Numbered from the stretch's first letter, positions 1-6,300 are shown. The stretch is 7,561 nucleotides of DNA from Desulfobacterales bacterium (GCA_030621655.1 JAUXHH010000074.1:1-7561); one strand, 5' to 3'. The notes: a model not told the origin generated them from the sequence alone. Numbers and translations: made by a program.

Positions 1-48
1 CTGATGTCGAATCCTGTCCAGTAATGTAATGTTTTTAGTGGTATCCAT
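1..48 (-). CDS. N-terminal fragment of a possible tyrosine recombinase (integron-integrase-like)
   Basis: An ATG at 48-46 on the minus strand opens a frame that runs off the left edge, giving 16 residues, MDTTKNITLLDRIRHQ. The LLDRIRHQ stretch resembles the start of the SAM-like N-terminal domain of integron integrases, which commonly begin with an LLDQ(V/L)R-(E/H)-type segment. That comparison is from memory of the family. Sixteen residues cannot prove it, and no catalytic residue (R-H-R-Y) is in view. There is only a GAGGA-like element about 13 bases upstream of the ATG, which is far for a ribosome binding site. If it is an integron integrase, its attI site and cassettes would be expected to the right of it, but I see no canonical attC core sites there. 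It could equally be another protein. Confidence 0.35.
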   Translation of the reverse strand, partial: MDTTKNITLLDRIRHQ

Positions 49-141
49 GATGAAGTTACTATCCTCAATTTTGTACTTTTATTGAGAAAACCATTGCCTT
101 TGTTAATATATTTGCAATAAGTGGGCCGTTATTCGACAAAA

Positions 142-205
142 CAAAAATATTGAATTATATTAATATACTGCAAGACAAGAAAGAGTCTTGCAATCAATAT
201 TTTTG
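142..205. repeat. Nested palindromic structure
   Basis: The 11-base arms CAAAAATATTG (142-152) and CAATATTTTTG (195-205) are perfectly complementary. Inside them, TGCAAGAC (169-176) and GTCTTGCA (185-192) form a perfect 8-bp stem with an 8-base loop. The left spacer contains a further perfect 12-base palindrome, TATATTAATATA (156-167). The right spacer is only 2 bases, so the structure is asymmetric, with one long stem carrying two side structures. It lies about 95 bases upstream of the possible recombinase start. It could be a protein-binding or recombination site, a regulatory hairpin or an element end. Its function is unknown. Confidence 0.6.
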
Positions 206-374
206 GGGAAAGTTGGGGATATAACCAGATGAGTAATGCTGAAATAACCAATAAATGGATCGTTTATCTTTTAAAACAAACCTACCCTGCAGGATTTTTA
301 TCCTGAATTATCGCAATGCATGAGCCTGACTTTAGCCTGGCAGCTTAACTTGAAATTTTACTGGGAGAATTTAC

Positions 375-399
375 CAGACAAACCTGTTCTGTTTGCCTG
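375..399 (-). terminator. Possible weak terminator of the cytochrome gene
   Basis: On the minus strand the transcript would form CAGGCAAAC / GTTTGTCTG, nine pairs including one G-U, around a 7-base loop. It begins 23 bases after the cytochrome stop codon at 424-422. There is no U-run after the stem, so intrinsic termination is uncertain. Confidence 0.25.
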
Positions 400-421
400 C
401 CATAAATCACCTTACACGATG

Positions 422-742
422 CTACTGGCAAACAACATTCGATCCTGTCGGCAGGGAAATCAAACAAGCGATTACCTTATTTTTTTCGTCTTCTGTTAAT
501 TGAGCACCCTGTTTTATCATAAATTTTAGGGTCTTTTTCCACTGGCGGCTACTCTTGGTGCCAAGGGCGCCACAAATCCGTGTCTTGTAGTGACACCTTA
601 CACACTTTGCATCAATAATTGCGCTGCAGACTGCTTCAGAAGGGGCTTCCCCTGTTTCCGGCGTAGCACTGCAGGCCGAGACAAGCGCAAAAGTTACCAA
701 CAGCAGGAATAAGTACAGTTTTGATTTTTTCGTTCTCACCAT
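422..742 (-). CDS. Small monoheme c-type cytochrome lipoprotein
   Basis: A predicted 106-residue exported electron carrier. I chose the ATG at 742-740 because a basic MVRTKKSK start and hydrophobic core follow, and a GGGTGGT stretch lies just upstream. A longer frame from 787 would add 15 residues ahead of the signal. The signal peptide ends in a lipobox, V-S-A-C, with Cys24 as the lipidation site. CVRCH at 47-51 is a single c-type heme-binding motif. Downstream, a W-x-x-T-x-x-x-M-I-x-x-G-A-x-L-T-x-x-E pattern (residues 68-84) matches small class I-like cytochrome c domains, making Met75 a likely distal heme ligand. Four extra cysteines (39, 57, 93, 105) are unusual and could form disulfides. 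The gene is divergent from msrAB. The electron partner is unknown, and I do not recognise a named family member. Confidence 0.8.
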   Translation of the reverse strand: MVRTKKSKLYLFLLLVTFALVSACSATPETGEAPSEAVCSAIIDAKCVRCHYKTRICGALGTKSSRQWKKTLKFMIKQGAQLTEDEKNKVIACLISLPTGSNVVCQ

Positions 743-987
743 AGTATACCACCCAATTTTCGTGAAATGGAAATTACAACCTGTCAAATATTACTAAGAC
801 TTAACACCGTGTGTATCATATTCTACTAACACATTTCATTCACTGAAATATCTTATTTTACAGATATTTGCAGCAATTATTTTCATACAATGAAGGCAGC
901 TCGGCTTTTCTTCTTTTTTTCATTCAACCCCTATGCCCCCAGCCCTTAAATGATTATAATTACTACTATCAGATAGCTACATTTTAT

Positions 988-993
988 GGAGGA
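988..993 (+). promoter_or_regulatory. Ribosome binding site deciding the msrAB start
   Basis: GGAGGA lies 7 bases before the ATG at 1001. It overlaps the upstream in-frame ATG at 986, so 986 cannot be served by this site. This supports initiation at 1001. A TATAAT hexamer at 955-960 could be the -10 element of the promoter, but I see no good -35 partner. Confidence 0.75.
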
Positions 994-1000
994 ACAGGCT

Positions 1001-2044
1001 ATGAATAACTTAGTCATATCACTATCAGGTTTTTTTCTTATTTTTGCTCTTATTTCTCAAGCAGTTCCTGCCAGCACCCATGCTGCAGTATTAGACCTGC
1101 AAAAAGCCACCTTTGCAGGCGGCTGCTTCTGGTGCATGGAAAAACCCTTTGAGAAGATTGAAGGTGTTTTATCAGTAACATCAGGGTACACAGGGGGCAA
1201 ATCTGAGAATCCAACCTATGGCAATTACGGAGCCGGGGGGCATATTGAGGCAGTAGAGATTGTTTATGAGCCCGGCAAGGTTACCTATGAACAGTTACTG
1301 GACATTTTCTGGCACCAGATTGATCCGACTGATGAGGGCGGGCAATTTGCCGACAGGGGCAAAGAATATTCAACTGCCATTATCTATCATGATGCTGAAC
1401 AGAAAAGATTGGCGGAGATCTCAAAAAAAAATCTGGCGAACGAAAAAATCTTTGCCAAACCCATCGTTACCCCTATCATTCCTGCCATGATTTTTTATCC
1501 GGCAGAGGATTATCACCAGGACTATTACAAAAAAAATCCGCTGCGTTACCGGCTTTACAGATTCGGTTCCGGCAGAGATAAGTTTCTGGATAACACATGG
1601 GGAGAAAGAGAAAAACTAACCAAGAGCGAACTGAAGGAGAAACTCACTCCTCTGCAATACGAAGTGACCCAAAACGAAGGAACCGAGCCGGCTTTTCAAA
1701 ATGAATACTGGAATAATACCATCCCTGGCATTTATGTAGACATCGTTTCCGGAGAACCACTCTTCAGCTCGACTGACAAATACAAGTCCGGCACCGGTTG
1801 GCCAAGTTTTACTCAGCCCCTTGTCCCGCAGAATATTGTAGAAAAAGAAGACAGAAGACTTTTTGGTGTTAGAACAGAGGTGCGGAGCAGGGAAGCTGAT
1901 TCTCATCTTGGCCATGTCTTTAAGGACGGACCTCCTCCGACTAGTCTGCGTTACTGCATGAACTCAGCAGCCCTCAGGTTTGTTTCAGCAGAAAATCTCG
2001 AAAAAGAGGGGTATGGAGAATTAAAGTATATATTTGAAAAATAA
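1001..2044 (+). CDS. msrAB: Secreted bifunctional peptide methionine sulfoxide reductase MsrA-MsrB
   Basis: This enzyme reduces both epimers of methionine sulfoxide in oxidised proteins, MsrA the S form and MsrB the R form. With the ATG at 1001 it has 347 residues. Residues 1-28 form a signal peptide ending near S-T-H-A, so the enzyme should act in the periplasm. The MsrA domain (about 34-190) starts with the active-site motif GGCFWCME, catalytic Cys42 plus Cys45, followed by SGYTGG and the YHQDYY motif. The MsrB domain (about 215-340) has LTPLQYEVTQ, SGTGWPSF, SHLGHVF and RYCMNSAALRF with catalytic Cys319. Unusually, Thr265 occupies the place where many bacterial MsrBs have a resolving cysteine (SGCGWPSF), and the CxxC zinc pairs are absent. 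Only three cysteines exist in the whole protein, so recycling may use Cys45 or an external reductant. The fusion identity is secure. Confidence 0.95.
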   Translation: MNNLVISLSGFFLIFALISQAVPASTHAAVLDLQKATFAGGCFWCMEKPFEKIEGVLSVTSGYTGGKSENPTYGNYGAGGHIEAVEIVYEPGKVTYEQLLDIFWHQIDPTDEGGQFADRGKEYSTAIIYHDAEQKRLAEISKKNLANEKIFAKPIVTPIIPAMIFYPAEDYHQDYYKKNPLRYRLYRFGSGRDKFLDNTWGEREKLTKSELKEKLTPLQYEVTQNEGTEPAFQNEYWNNTIPGIYVDIVSGEPLFSSTDKYKSGTGWPSFTQPLVPQNIVEKEDRRLFGVRTEVRSREADSHLGHVFKDGPPPTSLRYCMNSAALRFVSAENLEKEGYGELKYIFEK

Positions 2045-2130
2045 TACCTGGTGCAATTCTGAAATATTCTTTCTTCACAGCACATTAAGAGCACTTATGG
2101 TACGCTTACAAAATAAATTTACAGCAACCT

Positions 2131-2403
2131 ATTAGTTAGTGTCTGTCCAGAAATGAGGTTTTTCGAAGTCGGAGTTTATGCCCTGCCTTTAAGGGTGCTT
2201 ATCTGTTCAAAATCAGGTAAGCGAGTTTACGAGACTCCGAGGACTGCAAAAAAAATAAGCACAGGCGCCCCGAAGGAAGTGCCCTTGGGGTGCATATATG
2301 TGATATCGGAGTCTCCATTTCATTTTGCTTACCTCCGAGCATTATTTTTTGAACATAATGCAGAGATTGGGCAGAAAGACCATTTATGGACGGGCATTAG
2401 TTA
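2131..2403. mobile_element. Fold-back, MITE-like non-autonomous element with flanking 8-bp direct repeats
   Basis: Identical octamers ATTAGTTA flank the element at 2131-2138 and 2396-2403, as a target duplication would. The termini GTCTGTCCAGAAATG (2141-2155) and CATTTATGGACGGGC (2381-2395) are inverted repeats matching at 12 of 15 positions. Inner complementary blocks follow in mirror order: TGTTCAAAA (2204-2212) with TTTTGAACA (2347-2355), AGGTAAGC (2215-2222) with GCTTACCT (2327-2334), and GAGACTCCGA (2231-2240) with TCGGAGTCTC (2306-2315). A GC-rich apical hairpin lies near 2261-2293. The whole element can therefore fold into one long interrupted hairpin. An 83-codon frame through it (2153-2404) is a by-product of this structure, not a believable protein. 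No transposase is present, so it would depend on one encoded elsewhere. Confidence 0.68.
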
Positions 2404-2408
2404 AGGAG
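2403..2408 (+). promoter_or_regulatory. Strong Shine-Dalgarno AAGGAG for a 20-codon leader ORF
   Basis: AAGGAG lies 6 bases before the ATG at 2415. It is the only good ribosome binding site upstream of the EEP gene. It begins at the last base of the right-hand ATTAGTTA copy, so the fold-back element was inserted just upstream of it without removing it. Confidence 0.6.
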
Positions 2409-2414
2409 TTTTAC

Positions 2415-2477
2415 ATGGCAGACAAACTGATCTTTGTAGTAACATGTCTGGAAGCCAAAAACGTTGTAGTATATTAA
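2415..2477 (+). CDS. Leader-like 20-residue ORF upstream of the EEP gene
   Basis: ATG at 2415 to TAA at 2475-2477 encodes 20 hydrophobic residues beginning MADKLIFVVT and ending in VVVY. It has a strong AAGGAG at good spacing and ends 11 bases before the preferred EEP start at 2489, which has no Shine-Dalgarno of its own. The arrangement suggests translational coupling, in which ribosomes loaded here would pass to the EEP start. It could instead be the remnant 5' end of a gene destroyed by rearrangement. It is not in frame with the EEP gene. No product function can be assigned. Confidence 0.4.
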   Translation: MADKLIFVVTCLEAKNVVVY

Positions 2478-2488
2478 AAAATAAAATC

Positions 2489-3316
2489 ATGCAGATCAGA
2501 GTTCTTTCCTACAATATGCATAGGGCCATCGGTGTCGACCGGCTCTTCAGACCTGAAAGAATTGCCAGGATTATCAACCATCACCAGGCAGACATAGTAC
2601 TCCTGCAGGAGGTGGACGTTGGTGTGCCCCGCTCGAGGAAACTTGACCTGGCCAAAGAAATGGCTGAGGCCGCCGGGTACCCTCATTATGTTACCGGGCT
2701 TAATGTCAAGTTGAATAAGGGCATGTATGGCAATACCACGTTAAGTAAGTTTCCTATCACTCAGTCCCGAAACATAGATCTCAAGATTGGGAAGCGTAAA
2801 GCCAGGGGCTGTCAGTACTCCTCAATCCAGGTCAGCAACTCCTCTGGTTATTCCCAGAATATTGAAGTGTTCAACCTGCACCTTGGGCTCTCTTCCCAGG
2901 AAAGAGTAAGACAGATAGGGCTTCTCATCAATTCAGAAGAATTTTCCTCTCTAACTCCCGGTACTCCCTGCCTGGTTGGAGGTGATTTCAATGACTGGCG
3001 TACCCTTTTGGCTCCAATCTTTACCGATATTTTAAACTTTGAATGTGCCACCAACCACAGCAGTGGTTACCACAATCCTTATCTGACCTATCCCGCCTTC
3101 TCACCCACCGGCGGACTTGACAAAATATTCTACCATGGACCCCTGAAACTGATCAAACGACGGCGCTGCTGGATGGGGATTACCAGGCTGGCCAGCGATC
3201 ATCTCCCTGTAATTGCAGAATTTGAACTGCAAACAGTTGGAGGTTCTGAAGCATCAAAGGCCGACAATGGCGACCAGGCTGAATCCCCGGTCGAAAACAT
3301 CAACTTTTTAATATAA
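2489..3316 (+). CDS. Endonuclease/exonuclease/phosphatase (EEP) family hydrolase, YbhP-like
   Basis: The EEP fold is a Mg-dependent phosphodiester hydrolase acting on nucleic acids, inositol phosphates or phospholipids. From the ATG at 2489 it has 275 residues. The start MQIRVLSYNMHRAIG matches where this family begins. An ATG at 2444 would add 15 unrelated residues, and neither start has a clear ribosome site. Expected metal and catalytic residues are present in order: Asn9 in SYNMHR, Glu41 in LLQEVD, the GNTTLSKFPI segment, NLHLGL, Asp166 and Asn168 in GGDFND, and Asp237/His238 in SDHLPV. No signal peptide or membrane segment is seen. The last 30 or so residues are polar and probably disordered. 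Only 8 bases separate the stop from the ACP-FAAL-PlsC gene, so they are probably co-transcribed, which favours a lipid-related substrate. That role is inference, and DNA repair is an alternative. Confidence 0.88.
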   Translation: MQIRVLSYNMHRAIGVDRLFRPERIARIINHHQADIVLLQEVDVGVPRSRKLDLAKEMAEAAGYPHYVTGLNVKLNKGMYGNTTLSKFPITQSRNIDLKIGKRKARGCQYSSIQVSNSSGYSQNIEVFNLHLGLSSQERVRQIGLLINSEEFSSLTPGTPCLVGGDFNDWRTLLAPIFTDILNFECATNHSSGYHNPYLTYPAFSPTGGLDKIFYHGPLKLIKRRRCWMGITRLASDHLPVIAEFELQTVGGSEASKADNGDQAESPVENINFLI

Positions 3317-3324
3317 TCTAAACA

Positions 3325-6231
3325 TTGATTGACCAACAAGACGAATTCAGATCTCACACGATAACAGAAACTGCCTCCCGACTGCTGGCAATCGTTAGAG
3401 GTCTGGCCGCTGAAATTCATCCTGAACACAAAGAGTCAATCAAACCGGTTCTGGACAGCTCGCTTGACCGTGACCTTGGCTTTGACAGTCTCGCCCAGAT
3501 GGAACTTCTGGTCCGCATTGAAAAATCTTTTAACACCTCACTTTCAGAACAAATTCTGGTAACTGTTGATACTGTCCGTGACCTTCTGCGTGCTGTCATG
3601 AGTTCCGGTGTCCGGAAACATGAAGGAATTGACCGGGAAATAGCCACCATAAAACTTGCTGAAGTTGAAGATGCACCGTTTATGGCTGAAACCCTGGTTG
3701 ACGTCCTCCAATGGCACGTTAAAAACCATCCGGAGCGGCCCCATATCCGCTTGTACAGCAACCAGGACACAGATGAAGTCATCACCTATATTGATCTATG
3801 GAATGGTGCAGAGCTTGTGGCAGCAGGGCTGCAGCATTTCGGTCTGGAACCTGGCGAGTCTGTTCTCATTATGCTCCCAACAGGACCTGATTACTTTTTC
3901 ACATTTTTCGGAGTTCTACTTGCAGGAGGAATACCGGTTCCAGTTTATCCTCCAGGCAGACTCAAGCAGATTGAAGAGCACCTGCTGCGCCATACAGCCA
4001 TCGCAAAAAACTGTCTTGCCAGGATTATGGTTACTGTGGATGAGGCGAAACAGTTTACAAGGTTGATGCATACCCAGGTTGTCAACCTGCGCCATGTCTT
4101 AACCGTACCGGAGTTACAGCAGGCAGGAAGTAAAACATTATCAGGGTTCAGGAAACCCGCTCTTACGACTGAGAACATAGCCTTTCTGCAATATACCTCG
4201 GGCTCCACAGGTATGCCCAAGGGTGTAGTGCTCACCCATGCAAACCTGTTGGCCAATATCCGGGCCATGGCAAAAGTCATCAATGTGTCGCCTGAAGACG
4301 TTTTTATAAGCTGGCTTCCCCTTTATCATGATATGGGACTTATCGGAGCATGGCTTGGCAGCCTCCATTTTGCCTGTCAACTGATTATCATGCCACCGCT
4401 TGCCTTTATCGCCAGGCCACAGCGATGGCTGTGGGCAATACACAAGTACGGCGGCACACTTTCCGCAGCCCCTAATTTCGCCTATGAACTCTGTCTTCGA
4501 CGCATTAGCGACAAGGATATTGAAGGGCTTGATTTAAGCTCATGGAGAAGTGCCTTTAACGGCGCTGAGGCCGTCAACCCTGAAACCATAAGGCGATTTA
4601 TTGACCGTTTTGCCGGTTACGGCTTCCGGTCGGAGACCATGATGCCGGTCTATGGCCTGGCGGAGTCATCTGTAGGCCTTTCGTTCCCAAAACCTGAAAG
4701 CAGCATCGGGATTGACAGAATAAACCGTGACGTCTTCATGGGAACAGGACAGGCAGTTCAGGTTAGTGAAACGGAAACAGGCCCATTGGAATTTGTCAGT
4801 TGCGGGCAACCGCTGCCAGGCCATCAGATAAGAATCGTCGATACAGCTGACCGGGAACTCCCGGAACGCACTGAAGGCAGCCTGCAATTTATGGGACCTT
4901 CCACTACTACAGGCTATTTCAGGAACCCGGAAAAAACCAGAGAGTTATTCCACGGCCAGTGGCTCGACTCCGGCGACAAGGCATATTTAGCTGAAGGCAA
5001 TGTCTATATAACCGGGCGTTCAAAAGATATCGTTATCAGGGCTGGGCGCAATATTTACCCGGTCGAACTGGAAGAGGCAATCGGCAAGGTTGACGGAATC
5101 CGGGAAGGCAATGTTGCTGTATTTGGTTCCAAGTCTTCAGACAGCGGCACGGAACGATTGATTATCCTGGCGGAAACCAGAAAAAAAGACGAAGAGGCCC
5201 TGGAACGTATCAGGAAGAGTATCAACACCATTGTCACCGACCTGGCAGGCACCCCTCCTGATGAGGTGGTGCTGGCACCTCCTAATACGGTCCTAAAAAC
5301 ATCCAGCGGAAAAATCAGACGCAATGCCAGCAGAGACATCTATGAGCGTAAACGTATTGGCAAACAGCAACAAGCCGTATGGCTGCAACTTGCCCGTTTT
5401 ACCTTGAAGGGTTTACAACCCAGGCTGCGCAGCAGCTTTCAGCAGTTGCAGGCAGCACTCTATGCATCCTGGTGCTGGCTCCTGTATTGCCTCCTGGCCC
5501 CTGTTGTCGGAGTTCTGGTTTTCATACTTCCTGCAGAAAAACCCAGGTGGGCAGTAATGCGTCTTGCTGTGAAATTTCTTGCCGCCCTCACCTGGACAAA
5601 GATAATGGTCAATGGGCTTGACAATCTACCGGAGAAAACAGAGACCTGCATTTTTGTATCCAATCATGCCAGTTATCTGGACGGTTACGTGATAACTGCA
5701 GTACTGGATCGCTCCTTCAGCTTCATTGCAAAAGCAGAACTCAAGACCAACCCTATTGTCCATATTCTGCTCAGAAGAATCGGCACCCTGTTTGTTGAAC
5801 GTTTTGACCGGCAGAAGGGCATTAAAGATGCGAAAATACTTGCTGATACGGGAATGGCCAACCGTTCCCTCTTTTTCTTTCCTGAAGGAACATTTATGCG
5901 AATGCCGGGCCTCTTGCCTTTCAGGATGGGGGCCTTTGAAACAGCAGCCCGAACCGGTCTTCCAATTGTACCGGTTGCGATCAGGTCCACTCGCTCAATA
6001 CTGCGGGCCGATTCGTGGTTTCCTCGTTCTGGAGCAATATCAGTGACCTTCGGCAGTCCCATAACAGTTGACGGCGAGACACCCCATACTCAGGACAACT
6101 GGTCCATGGCTTTACAGTTGCGTGATAAAACCAGGCAGTGGCTCCTTATGCATTGCGGAGAACCCGACATTGGACATGAACGTCCACGATTACAGCCATC
6201 CGGTCCCAGAATAGGTGATGGTGATAGGTGA
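3325..6231 (+). CDS. Acyl carrier protein - fatty acyl-AMP ligase - 1-acylglycerophosphate acyltransferase fusion
   Basis: A 968-residue protein predicted to activate a free fatty acid with ATP, load it on its own carrier domain and transfer it to a lysophospholipid. The carrier domain (about 10-95) has the phosphopantetheine site GFDSL at Ser55. The AMP-forming ligase (about 115-690) shows YTSGSTGMPKG (290-300), the FAAL-like SWLPLYHDMGLIG, YGLAESS, a SGDKAYL...GRSKDIVIRAGRN segment and catalytic Lys663 in TSSGKIRR. A strongly hydrophobic segment near 711-738, with a weaker one at 745-765, should anchor it to the inner membrane. The PlsC domain (about 770-940) has NHASYLD (His781, Asp786), RIGTLFVER, FPEGTF (852-857) and PIVPVAIR. 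The start is TTG at 3325. A TAA in frame at 3319 rules out anything further upstream, and the ribosome site is weak, suggesting coupling to the EEP gene. It recalls E. coli Aas, with the domain order reversed and a carrier added. Confidence 0.93.
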   Translation: MIDQQDEFRSHTITETASRLLAIVRGLAAEIHPEHKESIKPVLDSSLDRDLGFDSLAQMELLVRIEKSFNTSLSEQILVTVDTVRDLLRAVMSSGVRKHEGIDREIATIKLAEVEDAPFMAETLVDVLQWHVKNHPERPHIRLYSNQDTDEVITYIDLWNGAELVAAGLQHFGLEPGESVLIMLPTGPDYFFTFFGVLLAGGIPVPVYPPGRLKQIEEHLLRHTAIAKNCLARIMVTVDEAKQFTRLMHTQVVNLRHVLTVPELQQAGSKTLSGFRKPALTTENIAFLQYTSGSTGMPKGVVLTHANLLANIRAMAKVINVSPEDVFISWLPLYHDMGLIGAWLGSLHFACQLIIMPPLAFIARPQRWLWAIHKYGGTLSAAPNFAYELCLRRISDKDIEGLDLSSWRSAFNGAEAVNPETIRRFIDRFAGYGFRSETMMPVYGLAESSVGLSFPKPESSIGIDRINRDVFMGTGQAVQVSETETGPLEFVSCGQPLPGHQIRIVDTADRELPERTEGSLQFMGPSTTTGYFRNPEKTRELFHGQWLDSGDKAYLAEGNVYITGRSKDIVIRAGRNIYPVELEEAIGKVDGIREGNVAVFGSKSSDSGTERLIILAETRKKDEEALERIRKSINTIVTDLAGTPPDEVVLAPPNTVLKTSSGKIRRNASRDIYERKRIGKQQQAVWLQLARFTLKGLQPRLRSSFQQLQAALYASWCWLLYCLLAPVVGVLVFILPAEKPRWAVMRLAVKFLAALTWTKIMVNGLDNLPEKTETCIFVSNHASYLDGYVITAVLDRSFSFIAKAELKTNPIVHILLRRIGTLFVERFDRQKGIKDAKILADTGMANRSLFFFPEGTFMRMPGLLPFRMGAFETAARTGLPIVPVAIRSTRSILRADSWFPRSGAISVTFGSPITVDGETPHTQDNWSMALQLRDKTRQWLLMHCGEPDIGHERPRLQPSGPRIGDGDR

Positions 6232-6233
6232 TG
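6211..6233 (+). repeat. 13-base near-tandem duplication across the stop codon
   Basis: ATAGGTGATG occurs at 6211-6220 and again at 6224-6233, with GTG between, so the unit is 13 bases. The second copy contains the TGA stop of the ACP-FAAL-PlsC gene. Because 13 is not a multiple of three, gain or loss of a unit would change the C-terminal residues. Confidence 0.6.
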
Positions 6234-6265
6234 CGGAAAACTGAACATTCTCTTATGCTCAACCC

Positions 6266-6293
6266 TTGACAAAAGTATCAATAGTGATACTAT
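6266..6293 (+). promoter_or_regulatory. Promoter of hicAB
   Basis: A perfect TTGACA (6266-6271) is followed after 16 bases by TACTAT (6288-6293). Two alternative -10 readings, TATATA (6291-6296) and TATAAT (6293-6298), need spacers of 19 and 21 bases. With the first reading, transcription would start at about 6300, next to the hicA ATG at 6301. Confidence 0.55.
6274..6291 (+). promoter_or_regulatory. Palindromic operator in the hicAB promoter
   Basis: AGTATCA (6274-6280) and TGATACT (6285-6291) are perfect inverted repeats around ATAG. An overlapping smaller palindrome, ATAGT-GAT-ACTAT, covers 6281-6293. The site fills the space between -35 and -10. That is where a HicB antitoxin with a ribbon-helix-helix domain would be expected to bind for autorepression. 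The binding itself is inferred. Confidence 0.65.
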
Positions 6294-6300
6294 ATAATTC

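Larger units (their letters stand above)
49..421. other. AT-rich intergenic region with hairpins, no convincing gene
   Basis: This roughly 370-base stretch separates the edge gene from the 3' end of the cytochrome gene. It holds a nested palindrome at 142-205, a short perfect hairpin at 290-305 (CAGGAT, TTTT loop, ATCCTG) and a terminator-like hairpin at 375-399. A 25-codon open frame at 229-306 on the plus strand begins MSNAEITNKW and ends inside the 290-305 hairpin. It has only a weak TTGGGGA-type upstream element, so I do not call it a gene. I searched for integron attC core sequences (RYYYAAC paired with GTTRRRY). Only an isolated GCTTAAC at 343-349 was found, without a partner. Confidence 0.6.

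Noticed and set aside
229..306. 25-codon plus-strand ORF as a small gene
   Set aside because: Weak ribosome site, no recognisable features, and it ends within a hairpin in AT-rich DNA. Mentioned only in the intergenic entry.
343..399. Integron attC site
   Set aside because: GCTTAAC at 343-349 fits RYYYAAC, but no matching GTTRRRY partner follows, and the nearby 375-399 stem does not carry the core sequences.
743..787. TTGACA on the minus strand at 787-782 as a -35 element for the cytochrome gene
   Set aside because: No -10-like hexamer lies 16-19 bases downstream. The only TATACT is 33 bases away and abuts the start codon.
986..1000. Upstream in-frame ATG for msrAB
   Set aside because: This ATG overlaps the GGAGGA ribosome site that serves the ATG at 1001, and it would put acidic residues before the signal peptide.
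2153..2404. 83-codon plus-strand ORF
   Set aside because: It lies almost exactly within the fold-back element, begins inside its terminal repeat and ends at the flanking octamer. No ribosome site and no recognisable domain.
3417..3785. 122-codon minus-strand ORF inside the lipid gene
   Set aside because: Serine/arginine-rich antisense shadow of the carrier domain and early ligase coding sequence.
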